A stretch of 64,000 nucleotides of DNA, from assembly GCF_900105045.1 (NCBI RefSeq), contig NZ_LT629739.1, forward strand, positions 3,906,001 to 3,970,000. The letters run 5' to 3'. This DNA is from Brevibacterium picturae. Its GTDB lineage: Bacteria > Actinomycetota > Actinomycetes > Actinomycetales > Brevibacteriaceae. Positions 1-9,139 of the stretch are shown here, piece after piece (position 1 is the first letter of the stretch; each line of letters opens with the position of its first letter). Made by a program: the position numbers and the translations under genes. The notes under the pieces were generated by a model. That model worked only from the letters and a program-made list of their open reading frames with translations, did no database searches and was not told where the DNA came from.

Positions 1-473
1 GCGGAGGCTTTCTAGGGCATAGACAGGCACCGATAGGGTCGGCTTGAGCTTCCGCGAAGAGCGTTCGTTTCCGATGGGTGGTGAGGCCATGCTCGTTGAA
101 TTCCGAGGCCGGGGTAATACTTGTTTTGAAGCTCGGGCAGAATCGCGCGGAGGCACTCCGCGTCGTAGTCGTAGCTACGGCTACGGCTCCGACAATTCGG
201 CGGCCCGGAGTCAAGTCGTCAAGACAGTCTTGTCAAGCTCCGTGCCGGCATCCTTGAGTGCCGCCAGTGCATAATCGCCGGTCGAAGCCCCTGCATGCAG
301 GTGGACGCATGCACCCTAAGTGCCGCAACGATGGAACGCTAGGAAGTCGGACACGAGCTTGCCGGAGGATCGCATGGTGGCGGACGTCGCGCCGATCGTG
401 CGAAGGTACGCGGTAGCAGGCTGCGCTATCTCGTCCGCATGCTTCGCAAGGTTCTCTTCGTCGGCGATGCGAG
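1..473. other. Region without a supported gene
   Basis: No convincing complete gene is visible here. A short open stretch on the minus strand ending near position 221 reads like a protein tail (HAGASTGDYALAALKDAG followed by ELDKTVLTT and a stop) but is closed by a stop about 35 codons upstream, so it could be a gene scrap. The sequence ctagggcat at about 12-20 repeats the first bases of the IS5-type terminal repeat found at 474. I see no promoter or RNA gene. Confidence 0.4.
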
Positions 474-477
474 CTAG

Positions 478-671
478 GGCAAGTCTCCTTTATTCGAGGC
501 TGTAGGGCTGGCACTGTGGACGGGTGACTACGCACGACCGCCATCAAGTCTTCATGGACGAGCAGTGGGAGAAAGTCGAACCGTTGTTCGTCGGTGAAGA
601 CGTGGCGTCGTTGGTCTGTAGTCACTCATTCAGCGTGTCAGTTCAGAACTCTTGAATAAGGGAGACATGCC
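478..671 (+). mobile_element. MITE-like deletion derivative of an IS5-type element
   Basis: Near-matching inverted repeats lie at 474-498 and 651-675 (about 22 of 25 positions match by eye; outer bases ctagggca). The four bases CTAG occur at both outer edges (474-477 and 672-675), which fits the YTAR target duplication known for IS5-group elements. Only about 194 bp lie between them, and the only coding sequence is the first 43 codons of a transposase. It therefore looks like an internally deleted, non-autonomous copy. The alternative is two decayed solo ends, but the matching CTAG flanks argue against that. Confidence 0.6.
524..655 (+). pseudogene. IS5-family transposase, N-terminal fragment
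   Basis: A 43-codon frame starts at GTG 524 and contains FMDEQWEKVEPLF, the typical opening of IS5-family transposases (M-DEQW-x-IEPLLP). It stops at 653-655, right at the inner edge of the right terminal repeat, so the whole DDE catalytic domain is missing. It sits inside the terminal repeats of the 194-bp element and cannot encode an active transposase. The residual reading frame suggests a fairly recent internal deletion. Confidence 0.6.
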
Positions 672-800
672 CTAGTTTGGGTGCCTGTTTCCCGCGCTCA
701 TAGCCCCATACTTTCGTGGAAAGTTGCTGGGTATGCTCCTGGCTGCAGAATCCGACCTGTGCGACCAGAGATAAACCTGCCCCGCGAAGTTCCGATGGAC

Positions 801-1397
801 TTAGCCCGTTGAGCTATCGTCCTGCCAACCTTGCAACGCAGACACATAAGCACCTTGGAGCAAGGTCAGAACCGATGGCATTGGCAGACCTTGCTTATTG
901 AGATCCAGAAGCTCTCGTGGGTCGAACATCATGTTAAATAGGAAGAGGGCATTCTCCAAGTGCTCGTCGCGTATGCAGTGTGCCTTCATCACACGTCGAA
1001 GTGGTCGCTCCCAAGCTTCTCGGACCACTTGCATGGTCTCATCCCCCGAGCGCAAACGCTCTAAGAACCCGCGTCGAGAGCGCAGCTGCACAAGGCCCGG
1101 ACCATAGATTTCCACGACCCTGCCCCACTCGCCGAGAACGTCGTTGAAGAGCGCGGTGCCGGGTGTGTTGCAGTCGTGCGAAAAATCGCGTACTTGGGAG
1201 ACGACTTCGGTGAGGTATCTTCCGAGAAGAGCCTCTGTCGAAGGATAGTAGCGATAAACGGTCGGTGCAGAAAGCCCAGCACGCTCAGCGACGGCGGGAA
1301 TAGTAACGCCTTCGGGGTCGACCCTCATGATCTCCCCAGCAGCCTGCAGAATCGCGCGGTTATTTCTGACGACGTCCTTGCGTTGGACTTGCAGCAT
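801..1397 (-). CDS. TetR/AcrR-family transcriptional regulator
   Basis: This 198-residue protein has a TetR-type N-terminal helix-turn-helix at about residues 14-58 (RAILQAAGEIM, then VAERAGLSAPTVYRYYPSTE). The C-terminal helical ligand-binding part has no family I can name. Length is normal for TetR proteins. It is transcribed away from the PxpA-like operon that starts 347 bp further on, so it is the obvious candidate repressor of that operon. The ligand is unknown. Its operator should lie in 1398-1743, but no strong palindrome could be singled out there. Confidence 0.85.
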   Translation of the reverse strand: MLQVQRKDVVRNNRAILQAAGEIMRVDPEGVTIPAVAERAGLSAPTVYRYYPSTEALLGRYLTEVVSQVRDFSHDCNTPGTALFNDVLGEWGRVVEIYGPGLVQLRSRRGFLERLRSGDETMQVVREAWERPLRRVMKAHCIRDEHLENALFLFNMMFDPRELLDLNKQGLPMPSVLTLLQGAYVSALQGWQDDSSTG

Positions 1398-1743
1398 TCA
1401 CGCCCCCTCTGTTTCTTTTCATGGTACCCATTCGCCGCCATTTTCGCATGAAACACAAAAGTGCTCCTAGTTTTTCGCAAGCCCTGTCGACTCTGATCTG
1501 CCTTGGGATGTGGTCCGTCGCCCGACCGGCACAAAGAAGACGGGCAATTCAATCCAGCGACTGTGACGATTTGAGTCATTGCTGAGCTGGACGGTACTTC
1601 GCTCGTATGGAGATAAAGTGCGACTGGTGTTGCATTTTATTGTTGGTGTGACTAGCGTATTGGAAAAGCGACACGTGACGCGCATCACTCCCTTCGCCGT
1701 GAGCCAACGAACGCGAGGGAGCGCTATTCGAAGGGTGAGCCCA
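1398..1743. other. Divergent intergenic region, TetR / PxpA-like operon
   Basis: This 346-bp gap must hold both divergent promoters. An upstream in-frame extension of the PxpA-like gene reaches back to 1579 but does not resemble the family, so the region is treated as non-coding. Near 1615-1660 there is a loosely repeated tggtgt pattern (gactggtgttgcatt and ttgttggtgtgactag) that could be operator sequence. I cannot assign -35 or -10 boxes with confidence. Confidence 0.35.
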
Positions 1744-2529
1744 ATGACGAGAACAATTGACCTAGTAGCCGACGTCGGAGAGGCATTTGGTGCCTATAGC
1801 CTTGGCGATGACGTACACCTGCTCGATCTCCTCACCTCAGCGAACGTGGCCTGCGGGTTCCACGCTGGTGATCCGCAAATCATGACTAAGACCGTGGCAG
1901 CCTGCCGAACACGAGGGGTGGCGGTGGGTGCACATCCAGGGTTCAACGACCTCCGCGGATTCGGACGGAGAGCAATCGCGATGTCAACAGATGAGGTCCG
2001 CACAGACGTTCTCTATCAACTTGGCGCGTTGCAGGGAATCGCTCAAGCTCAAGCTGTGGAACTCTCCCACGTCACCCCACATGGGAGCCTCGGAAATCTG
2101 TCTGTGACCGATGAAGGTTATGCACGCGGAGTAGCGGAAGCTGTCGCAGCGTTCGATCCAAATCTACCGATTGTCACTCAAGAGGGTCAGCTTTCGAAGC
2201 TCGCTCGCTCGGAGGGACTTCGAGTCGCAATCACTGCGATGGCCGACCGCTCGTACAACCCGGACGGCTCACTGGTCTCACGAAAAATAAAGGGAGCTGT
2301 CATTCACGACGAAGACGTTGTCGTTGAGCGGGCAGTACGTATGGTCACGGATGGAACCGTGGTCGCTCACGACGGTTCTCTGATGGAGATCGACGTCGAC
2401 ACGGTCCTCCTTCACGGCGACAACGCCGAAGCTGTCGAAGCTGCAGGCCGAATTCGCGATGCTCTGTCTGCGGCAGGCGTCGGGTTCGCGTCACTGGCGA
2501 CAGTCCTCTCGGAAAAGAACAGCGTATGA
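1744..2529 (+). CDS. LamB/YcsF (PxpA-like) 5-oxoprolinase subunit A homologue
   Basis: A 261-residue LamB/YcsF protein. PxpA with PxpB and PxpC forms the ATP-dependent 5-oxoprolinase of bacteria. Family features are clear: TSANVACGFHAGDP near residue 30, GVAVGAHPGF near 60 and DGSLVSR near 180. Several signature positions differ from those I remember in PxpA: NADLGE is VADVGE, KPHGALYN is TPHGSLGN, and the C-terminal ADSICVHGD is VDTVLLHGD. ATG 1744 was chosen because homology starts there and a GAAGGGTGAG ribosome-binding site precedes it. It overlaps the next gene by ATGA. The substrate may not be 5-oxoproline. Confidence 0.8.
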   Translation: MTRTIDLVADVGEAFGAYSLGDDVHLLDLLTSANVACGFHAGDPQIMTKTVAACRTRGVAVGAHPGFNDLRGFGRRAIAMSTDEVRTDVLYQLGALQGIAQAQAVELSHVTPHGSLGNLSVTDEGYARGVAEAVAAFDPNLPIVTQEGQLSKLARSEGLRVAITAMADRSYNPDGSLVSRKIKGAVIHDEDVVVERAVRMVTDGTVVAHDGSLMEIDVDTVLLHGDNAEAVEAAGRIRDALSAAGVGFASLATVLSEKNSV

Positions 2530-3263
2530 AGGAAATAGTTCTTTCAGATCCCTCCGGCTCGGCAGCACGCACGGTGCACGTGCGACCGTTCGGTGACTCA
2601 GCGTTGCTCGTCCACCCCAGCGACGATGACAAGGAATCACGATGGCGGATGGCCCACGCTCTCGCAGCATCGCTTCGAAAGGCGAATCTCGTCGGCGTAG
2701 AAGGCATCACGCCGACATTTGAATCTTTGACCATCGAATATGATCCGTTGCGATTAGATGTCTTCTCTCTCTGCGAAAGCCTCACTGAGGCTCTCTCAAC
2801 CGCAGGCAACATTGCGATCGAAGAGCGTCTTGTCGAGATACCTCTCGTCTACGGAGGCGACTTTGGCCCCGACCTGACTTCGGTTGCTGGCCACCTCGGA
2901 ATCAGCGAAAACGACGTAATCGAGAAGCACTGCGCGACCATGTGGCGACTGGCTTTCAATGGTGCCCCTGCTGGTGCTCCGATGCACGAAGGTGACGCCT
3001 TCGGCACGCCGATTCCGCGAATGAGCCACCCTCGGGTCAAAATTCCCGCTGGGTCCGTCGCGGTGTCGGGACACCAGGGCACTATCTACACGATTCCTGC
3101 CCCTGGAGGATGGCGGCTCATCGGAACTACGCCATTGCGGATGAACAATCCTTCAGGACAACCATTCGTCGCTTTGACCCCTGGCGACACACTCCGATTC
3201 GTTCCTATCTCTGTCGATGAGTTTCACCGAACTGAACCCGTCTTCATCGGAGAGCTGTTATGA
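2526..3263 (+). CDS. PxpB/KipI-like carboxyltransferase-domain subunit
   Basis: This 245-residue protein aligns with PxpB (KipI, AHS1 domain). PIPRMSHPRVKIPAGSVAVSG and PAPGGWRLIGTTPL match the family core, and VYGGDFGPDL matches its N-terminal half. The usual GFxPGFPYL loop is absent and replaced by FNGAPAGAPMHEG, a marked departure in the active-site region. It overlaps PxpA-like and PxpC-like genes by four bases on both sides, so the three subunits are translationally coupled. I infer a hydrolase or carboxyltransferase-like complex that acts on a cyclic amide other than, or besides, pyroglutamate. Confidence 0.75.
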   Translation: MKEIVLSDPSGSAARTVHVRPFGDSALLVHPSDDDKESRWRMAHALAASLRKANLVGVEGITPTFESLTIEYDPLRLDVFSLCESLTEALSTAGNIAIEERLVEIPLVYGGDFGPDLTSVAGHLGISENDVIEKHCATMWRLAFNGAPAGAPMHEGDAFGTPIPRMSHPRVKIPAGSVAVSGHQGTIYTIPAPGGWRLIGTTPLRMNNPSGQPFVALTPGDTLRFVPISVDEFHRTEPVFIGELL

Positions 3264-4255
3264 CTTCCGTAGAGATCAACATCCGCGAAGCGGGAGTATC
3301 GGTTGTGACTGATCTAGGACGGTACGGCTTCACCGATCAGGGCCTCCAGGTCAACGGGGCTGCAGATCAGTTCTCGGCAATGGCTGCCAATATTCTTGTC
3401 GGCAATGGTGAAGGTTCTCCGGTGATCGAACTTACTTCGATCCTTCCATTCGAAATGTGCACACCGGAACCAGTGTTGTTTTCCATTACCGGTTCGACCG
3501 GAGACATCACCATTGATGGAATCAATTTCACCTCACGTACACCGATCGTGACATGGCCAGATGCCTGCATACGCATAGAGCCGGCCCAAGCGGGACTGCG
3601 CGGCTATATCGCCATTCACGGCCGTATTGAGGGCGATGAGTACATGGGCTCGTGTGCCTATGACTCGCTCATTAACCGAGGCTGCAAGCTTGCCGACGAC
3701 CAAAGGCTCCGAGTCGACGGCCACTGTGTCCAAGCGCCTCCGCATATGACTCCCTGTTTTCCCATCAGAGCACCACGCGAGCTCTACTCTCGTCATACTC
3801 CGCTAGGCATCATGCCTGGCCCGGAACTGCACGAGTACCCCGGCTTCTTCGACAATATTTCGAGCCAAATGCGCACAGTGGGCGCGCAGAGCGACCATGC
3901 TGGCATACGACTGGAAGGCACGGATGCTCCACGCAGTCGCACTTCGGAAATCCTCTCCCGTGGAGTGCCGGTCGGCGCAATCGAGGTACCGCCGGCAGGA
4001 GGAATGATCGCACTTCTCCGAGGGAGACCCCTCACCGCCGGCTATCCGGTGCCAGCAGTCGTTGCCCGCGGTTGGCACTCACAACTAGCTCAGATACGGC
4101 CCGGGGACACTGTATCCCTCATTCCCACTACGCCCGCTCAATCAATAAGCGTCGCACAGAGGCGAAGGGGTGAGCTCGACATACTCCGTAAGAAATGTTC
4201 GACGGCGTTCGCCGCTTCTCGACTTTTCAGCCCACGCACCACGTCCATGATCTAA
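3260..4255 (+). CDS. PxpC/KipA-like biotin-dependent carboxyltransferase-family subunit
   Basis: A 331-residue AHS2/PxpC protein, the normal length. It starts with EAGVSVVTDLGRYGFTDQGL, close to the conserved opening of the family, followed by GAADQFSAMAANILVGN. The C-terminal half contains RLEG, SRGVPVGAIEVPPAGGMIALL and a final LAQIRPGDTVSL typical of the family. It completes the ABC subunit set. Its 3' end lies 26 bp before the permease gene, so one transcript probably covers all six genes to 7542. Confidence 0.8.
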   Translation: MTSVEINIREAGVSVVTDLGRYGFTDQGLQVNGAADQFSAMAANILVGNGEGSPVIELTSILPFEMCTPEPVLFSITGSTGDITIDGINFTSRTPIVTWPDACIRIEPAQAGLRGYIAIHGRIEGDEYMGSCAYDSLINRGCKLADDQRLRVDGHCVQAPPHMTPCFPIRAPRELYSRHTPLGIMPGPELHEYPGFFDNISSQMRTVGAQSDHAGIRLEGTDAPRSRTSEILSRGVPVGAIEVPPAGGMIALLRGRPLTAGYPVPAVVARGWHSQLAQIRPGDTVSLIPTTPAQSISVAQRRRGELDILRKKCSTAFAASRLFSPRTTSMI

Positions 4256-4281
4256 ACCTTCAACTCCACACAGGAGAGAAC

Positions 4282-5589
4282 ATGTCCACAACAACATCAT
4301 CAAAACCAGAAGAGCTCTCGCCCAAACAACTACGGCGTGCAGTTTTGGGTGGAAGTGCCGGAGTCTTCGTCGAATTCTTCGACTACGGCATCTACGGCTT
4401 CCTCGCCGGAACCATCGCTATTGTCTTCTTCCCTCCTGAATCGCCGACTGCCGGACTGATCATGACGTGGGGGATCTTTGCACTGACCTTCCTGGTTCGA
4501 CCCTTGGGCGGTATGGTGATCGGCGCATTCGCCGATCGAGTCGGCCGTCGTTCTGCTCTTGTTCTCTCGCTCATGTTGATGACCGGCTCTACGGTGGCGA
4601 TCGGGCTCTTGCCCGGGTACGCAACCGTCGGGCTATTGGCTCCAGCCCTGCTTCTTATCTGCCGTTTGGTCCAGGGATTCTCTGCCGGTGGAGAGGTCGC
4701 TAGTGCCTTTTCGTTCGTCGCCGAGAATTCGCCCGACCACCGTCGTGGCTTCCTGACGTCACTGCCGCAGTTCGGTTCCTATTTGGCTATGCTTTGCGGA
4801 ACCAGTCTGGGAGTAGGGATGGCAGCCTTTCTGCCTGAAGACTCGCTACAGGAGTGGGCATGGAGAATTCCGTTCCTTCTCGCTGGTCCGATTGGGCTCA
4901 TCGGCTTCTGGATTCGCCGAACTTTGCACGACACCGTGATCTTCCGACAGGCGAAACAAGAGGGGGATACCGTCTCCAATCCGCTATCCGAGAGTCTAAA
5001 GGACAAAGAGACCCTGCGCCGTGTGTTCTTTGCCATCACCTTGGCTCTGCTCAACAGCTCGGGTTACTACGTTCTGTTCAACTACATGCCGTCGTATCTC
5101 AGTCGGGAACTGAACTTCAGCACCGGCGACGGGCTCGGAGTTACGGCTCTTGCCGTGCTGGTGATGCTGGCAGGTATCCCCACGATGGGAGCGCTCTCAG
5201 ACAGAATCGGCCGGCGAAAAGTTCTGATCGGGTCGGCCGTCGCCTCTGCCGTGCTTGCCATCCCCAGTTACTGGCTGATGGCGCAGGGCAGCTTCTGGCT
5301 GGCCGTTATCGGTGCGTTGGTCATGGCCGCTGCCTTCTGCGGCCACTCCGCCACCATAAATCTCACCCTCGCTGAACTGTTCCCCACCCGAGTGCGAGGC
5401 ACAGCATATTCCCTGGGATACAACATCTCCACGGCGCTCTTCGGTGGAGCGGGACCGCTGGTCATGACCAGCTTGATCGCCGCTACCGGTGTGACCTCGA
5501 TCCCGGCCTACTACGTGGTACTCACAGCACTTGGCACTGGTCTCACCGCGTTCTTCATCGCCGAAACCGCCCGCAAGCCTCTCGCATAG
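4282..5589 (+). CDS. MFS permease, metabolite:H+ symporter (MHS) type
   Basis: This 435-residue membrane protein has about twelve predicted helices. The MHS/ShiA-ProP pattern is clear: GVFVEFFDYGIYGFLAG in the first helix, RPLGGMVIGAFADRVGRR after helix 2, and LVQGFSAGGEVASA in helix 4. The MHS family imports dicarboxylates, osmolytes or aromatic acids with protons. ATG 4282 follows the ribosome-binding site AGGAGAGA. The position between the PxpABC-like genes and the aminotransferase makes it the likely importer of the operon's substrate. Confidence 0.85.
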   Translation: MSTTTSSKPEELSPKQLRRAVLGGSAGVFVEFFDYGIYGFLAGTIAIVFFPPESPTAGLIMTWGIFALTFLVRPLGGMVIGAFADRVGRRSALVLSLMLMTGSTVAIGLLPGYATVGLLAPALLLICRLVQGFSAGGEVASAFSFVAENSPDHRRGFLTSLPQFGSYLAMLCGTSLGVGMAAFLPEDSLQEWAWRIPFLLAGPIGLIGFWIRRTLHDTVIFRQAKQEGDTVSNPLSESLKDKETLRRVFFAITLALLNSSGYYVLFNYMPSYLSRELNFSTGDGLGVTALAVLVMLAGIPTMGALSDRIGRRKVLIGSAVASAVLAIPSYWLMAQGSFWLAVIGALVMAAAFCGHSATINLTLAELFPTRVRGTAYSLGYNISTALFGGAGPLVMTSLIAATGVTSIPAYYVVLTALGTGLTAFFIAETARKPLA

Positions 5590-5635
5590 AAGTGCGTTCC
5601 TCGAATTCGATTACAGTAAAGGTGTAAGGAGCAAC

Positions 5636-6817
5636 ATGGAACAGTCAGCATTTACGATTCCGGTCACTCCTCCTGGGTCCTCTGCTCTCACGGAGAGAAT
5701 CACGCAGGTCTCACGTCGCCCTAGCAATCTCGGTCAACTAATGCCCGGAGTAGTTTCTCTTGCGATGGGGGAGCCCAACGCGGACACGGCTCCAGAAATC
5801 GTCGCGAGCGCAGTGGGTTCCTTGGAGTCTGGGCGAACTCACTATGCCCCGCTCAGCGGACTTCCCGATTTGAAAGTCGCCCTAGCCGAACGAATATCTG
5901 CGACAACAGGTCGGAACACATCTGCCGACGAAGTGGTACTCACTCACGGTGCCAGTGCGGCTTTGGCCGCGGTCACCTTGGCATTGGTCGAGTCAGGGGA
6001 CAAAGTCGTCGTTCCCGAACCAACCTATTCGCTCTACGCTGACCAACTGGCGATGGTAGGTGCTGAGATAGTGAACGTCCCTGCCCTCGAGGATGGATCG
6101 AACGATCTCGCGAGCATCGGCGAAGCTCTCAGAGGTGCACGCATGCTCATCCTGTGCAATCCATCGAACCCGACAGGGGCGGTCATGGATGGCGAGGACA
6201 TGGCACACCTCGAAACCCTTCTCACCGACAACCCTGAAACTGTGTTAGTTGCCGACGAAGCATACAGCGGCCTGGTCTTCGATGATGAGGAATTCGTCTC
6301 TGCATTGTCACTGACCTCGCTGCGTGGTCGGACGATCATAATCGGCACATTCTCGAAGACGTACGCCATGACCGGATGGCGACTCGGTTATTCCGTAGCT
6401 CCCGTGAACATTGCGAAGCGGATCGACCTCGTGCACCGAACTATCAACGGTGCACTTAACACCTTTGTTCAAGACGCCGCGGTCACAGCGCTGGAGACTC
6501 CTCAACATGTGCTCAGCAAGATGCGCGACGACTACCAACGGCGTAGGGACCTGGTCATCGATGCACTGTCGTCCATGCCGAAAGTGTCAGTTAATGCGCC
6601 CCGGGGGGCATTCTATGCATTTCCGAAGATTCACAGCTCACTGACCTCGGAACAGTTGGTCGAGGAGTTCGCGAAAGGCGGAGTACTGGTGCGCGCCGGT
6701 TCCGAGTACGGAGCCTCTGGCGAAGGGCATGTGCGCATCTCTTTTGCCGCTGACGAGGCAAGTATAGAAGAAGGACTGCGTCGCTTCGGCCAGGTGCTTG
6801 AGGGCTTGTCCGCCTGA
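5636..6817 (+). CDS. PLP-dependent aminotransferase, class I/II (fold type I)
   Basis: This 393-residue enzyme belongs to the aspartate-aminotransferase superfamily. FSKTYAMTGWRLGY carries the Schiff-base lysine at about residue 241, CNPSNPTGA is the substrate and PLP loop, VADEAYSGLVFD holds the cofactor aspartate, and the C-terminal VRISFA arginine binds the carboxylate. ATG 5636 is preceded by GTAAGGAG. The gene lies between a permease and an RraA-like aldolase. A plausible scheme is ring opening, transamination to an oxo acid, then aldol cleavage; this order is my inference. Confidence 0.85.
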   Translation: MEQSAFTIPVTPPGSSALTERITQVSRRPSNLGQLMPGVVSLAMGEPNADTAPEIVASAVGSLESGRTHYAPLSGLPDLKVALAERISATTGRNTSADEVVLTHGASAALAAVTLALVESGDKVVVPEPTYSLYADQLAMVGAEIVNVPALEDGSNDLASIGEALRGARMLILCNPSNPTGAVMDGEDMAHLETLLTDNPETVLVADEAYSGLVFDDEEFVSALSLTSLRGRTIIIGTFSKTYAMTGWRLGYSVAPVNIAKRIDLVHRTINGALNTFVQDAAVTALETPQHVLSKMRDDYQRRRDLVIDALSSMPKVSVNAPRGAFYAFPKIHSSLTSEQLVEEFAKGGVLVRAGSEYGASGEGHVRISFAADEASIEEGLRRFGQVLEGLSA

Positions 6818-6891
6818 CCGTTGCACCGGAATTAAGAATAGACGCTTCGGCAATCACGAAAACCAGTAGTACACAACGGGAGGACATAGCA

Positions 6892-7542
6892 ATGGCACTC
6901 GAAGAAAAGGTTTTCGCCCGATTGGGAGAACTGGGCGCGGCGACAGTTTATGAAGCACACGGGCAGAAAGGGGCCATCGATCCGGCGATCAAACCACTTG
7001 ATCCAACCTCAGTGCTCGCCGGTCGAGCTGTCACCGTCAAGCTCGATCCGGCCGATAACTGGTTTATCCACGTGGGACTCATGCACGCAGGTCCCGGTGA
7101 TGTCCTCGTTGTTGACATCGGAGGCTACACGGACGCTGGCCCTTGGGGAGACGTATTGACATTGGCTGCACAGGAAAGAGGGGTTGCTGGCCTCGTCATC
7201 GATGGGGCGGTTCGTGATAGCCGCGACATTGTCGAGTCCGGGTTCCCTGTCTTTACCCGCGGAGTGTGCATTCGTCGCACCACGAAACGGCAGATAGGAG
7301 CGATCAACGTCCCGGTCACGATCGGCGGCATCGAGGTCGTGCCAAAAGACATCATCGTTGGAGATGCTGATGGGCTGGTCAGAGTACCGGGGGTGGAAGG
7401 GCAGGCGGCGCTGAAGTCCGCTGAAGCCAGAGAAGCGAAGGAGATAGGACAACGGGAGCAATTGCGCCAGGGTGCTTCTACGCTTGATCTCCTTGGCCTT
7501 TCTTGGCCAGAGTCTATTGCGAGACTTGGCTCTGAAACATGA
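6892..7542 (+). CDS. RraA-like / HMG-CHA aldolase family protein
   Basis: A 216-residue protein of the RraA/DlpA fold, which includes 4-carboxy-4-hydroxy-2-oxoadipate aldolases and oxaloacetate decarboxylases. The hallmark IDGAVRDSRDI (substrate Arg, metal Asp) is at about residues 103-113, and GDADGLVRVP is near 158. An N-terminal YEAHGQKGAI corresponds to the family's helix. It is the last gene of the operon, with a ribosome-binding site GGGAGGA. In a catabolic setting it is more likely an aldolase or decarboxylase yielding pyruvate than an RNase E inhibitor. Confidence 0.8.
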   Translation: MALEEKVFARLGELGAATVYEAHGQKGAIDPAIKPLDPTSVLAGRAVTVKLDPADNWFIHVGLMHAGPGDVLVVDIGGYTDAGPWGDVLTLAAQERGVAGLVIDGAVRDSRDIVESGFPVFTRGVCIRRTTKRQIGAINVPVTIGGIEVVPKDIIVGDADGLVRVPGVEGQAALKSAEAREAKEIGQREQLRQGASTLDLLGLSWPESIARLGSET

Positions 7543-7996
7543 GTACAAAAATTCTCCGGAAATGATGTCGCCACCCGACTAGTGCCCGGATATTCGAGAC
7601 GGAACCCCGGTCCCGCCTCAACTATCCAAACATGGATCTCAAGCACAGACTGACCAATCGACGCGCTCAAACGTGTACTCGCCCCCGGTCTCCGTCTGTG
7701 CTGGGTCCGGCGTAGTGCCGATCGCGCGGCTGTTCATTCTGGACTGAGTGCCGATGTTGCTCATGTTCCTGGAGATTCACATAGGGATGTTCATCTTGGC
7801 GTCAGGGGGTGCCGGAAACATTCTGTCGGGCCCTGCGCAGATTTTCCGACACAGGTCTAGCCTACGGGGGCTTCGTAGTCCTGCGACCTAGCCGGCATCT
7901 TCTCGCAGGAATGACTTCATCGCTTATTATTCGGACGACCGAGAGTGGCCCGTTTTCGACAGGAACAAACGGTGCTTTTGACTGCTGAGATGGCAA
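7543..7996. other. Convergent intergenic region
   Basis: This 454-bp gap separates the converging RraA-like and amidohydrolase genes. No open frame with recognisable content was found. A weak stem ctacg-ggggctt-cgtag is present near 7862-7880. No U-rich terminator is convincing. Base composition is like the flanks. Confidence 0.4.
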
Positions 7997-9139
7997 TCAC
8001 TGCATTGTGCCGACTGCCTTTCGGACGACTTCATATCCGCGATCAATGGCCTCGCGCTGATCACGCGTGACCTCGTGTACGGGGTACTCGTCGAATGCCC
8101 AGACGAACGGGTCGGGAGTGAGCTTGTCGATGCCAGCAAGAGTTTCGACCACCGAAAGCCCGCAAAATGGAACATAGGCAGGGGAGTACCCTCCCTCATG
8201 CGAGAAAACAAGCCTTCCATCGCACAGTGAGTCTGCCGCGGACATCAGGACCTTTGTCATCTGCGCATAGCCCGCGGCTGTGACGCACATACGACCTAAG
8301 GGATCTGCCATCGATGCGTCGAAGCCGCAACTGACGATGATCACTTCGGGGCGAAACGCTTCGAGAGCAGGAACGACGTTCTCGGAAACGGTGGCGACGT
8401 ACGCTCCATTGCCGCACCCTGCCGGAAGCGGAAGATTGATGTTGGTCCGATCGCTGTCTTCGCCACCGGTTTCGTCGAACATGCCGGAGTCAAGCGGGAA
8501 CAAACGGTCTTGGTGGACGGAGATCGTCAGCACCTCGGGATCGTTCCAGTAGATCTTCTGTGCTCCGTTTCCGTGGTGGACATCGATGTCCACGATGGCT
8601 ATTCGGTGCGCCTTTTCCTGACGTCTTGCTTCGTTGATCGCGATGCTGACGTTCGAGAATATGCAGAACCCGCGACCCTGTTGAGGTTCCGCGTGGTGGC
8701 CTGGGGGGCGTACTAGTGCGTAGGAGTTGTCGACGGTGTCGTCGAGCACGTTGAGCAGCGCCGATGTCGTTGCGCCAGCGGCCATCTGCGCGATTTCGTA
8801 GCTGCCGGGGCCAAAGGGTGAAGTGCCATCGCCGGCGTCACCGCCTCTGGAACTGCTCTGTTTGATGATCCGGTCGACGTAATCGTTCGTGTGTACCGAA
8901 AGGATTTGTTCCTTTGTGACAGGGGCGAATTCCAGGTCGGTCAGGCTTTTTCGCAGGCCGCTGACTTCGATGAGACTCGCCATTCGTGTCTTGGACGCCG
9001 AGCTTTCAAAGTGCTCGAGAGGTTGGAGCAAACCGCCTGCAGGGAGGAAGCCGACGTGGGTAGAAGTGTCGTGCCATCCGAATCGTTCGTGCCAGATGTA
9101 ACCGGTGTTGCGTGAATTTGTGCGTTCTGCGTTGGTCAT
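7997..9139 (-). CDS. Class II histone-deacetylase-family amidohydrolase
   Basis: This 380-residue enzyme carries the full arginase/deacetylase zinc site. RPPGHHA holds the two active-site histidines, VDIDVHHGNGAQ the zinc Asp and His, GFDASMADPLG the second zinc Asp, and HEGGY the catalytic tyrosine. Bacterial relatives deacetylate acetylpolyamines, acetoin-pathway proteins or small amides. It overlaps the symporter gene by ATGA and is the last gene of a three-gene operon. An intracellular amidohydrolase fed by the sodium symporter is the simplest role. The substrate is unknown. Confidence 0.85.
   Translation of the reverse strand: MTNAERTNSRNTGYIWHERFGWHDTSTHVGFLPAGGLLQPLEHFESSASKTRMASLIEVSGLRKSLTDLEFAPVTKEQILSVHTNDYVDRIIKQSSSRGGDAGDGTSPFGPGSYEIAQMAAGATTSALLNVLDDTVDNSYALVRPPGHHAEPQQGRGFCIFSNVSIAINEARRQEKAHRIAIVDIDVHHGNGAQKIYWNDPEVLTISVHQDRLFPLDSGMFDETGGEDSDRTNINLPLPAGCGNGAYVATVSENVVPALEAFRPEVIIVSCGFDASMADPLGRMCVTAAGYAQMTKVLMSAADSLCDGRLVFSHEGGYSPAYVPFCGLSVVETLAGIDKLTPDPFVWAFDEYPVHEVTRDQREAIDRGYEVVRKAVGTMQ

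Noticed and set aside
44..274. 76-codon plus-strand open frame at the left edge
   Set aside because: Composition is Arg/Ser-rich with no family pattern, no ribosome-binding site, and the opposite strand reads better as a protein tail.
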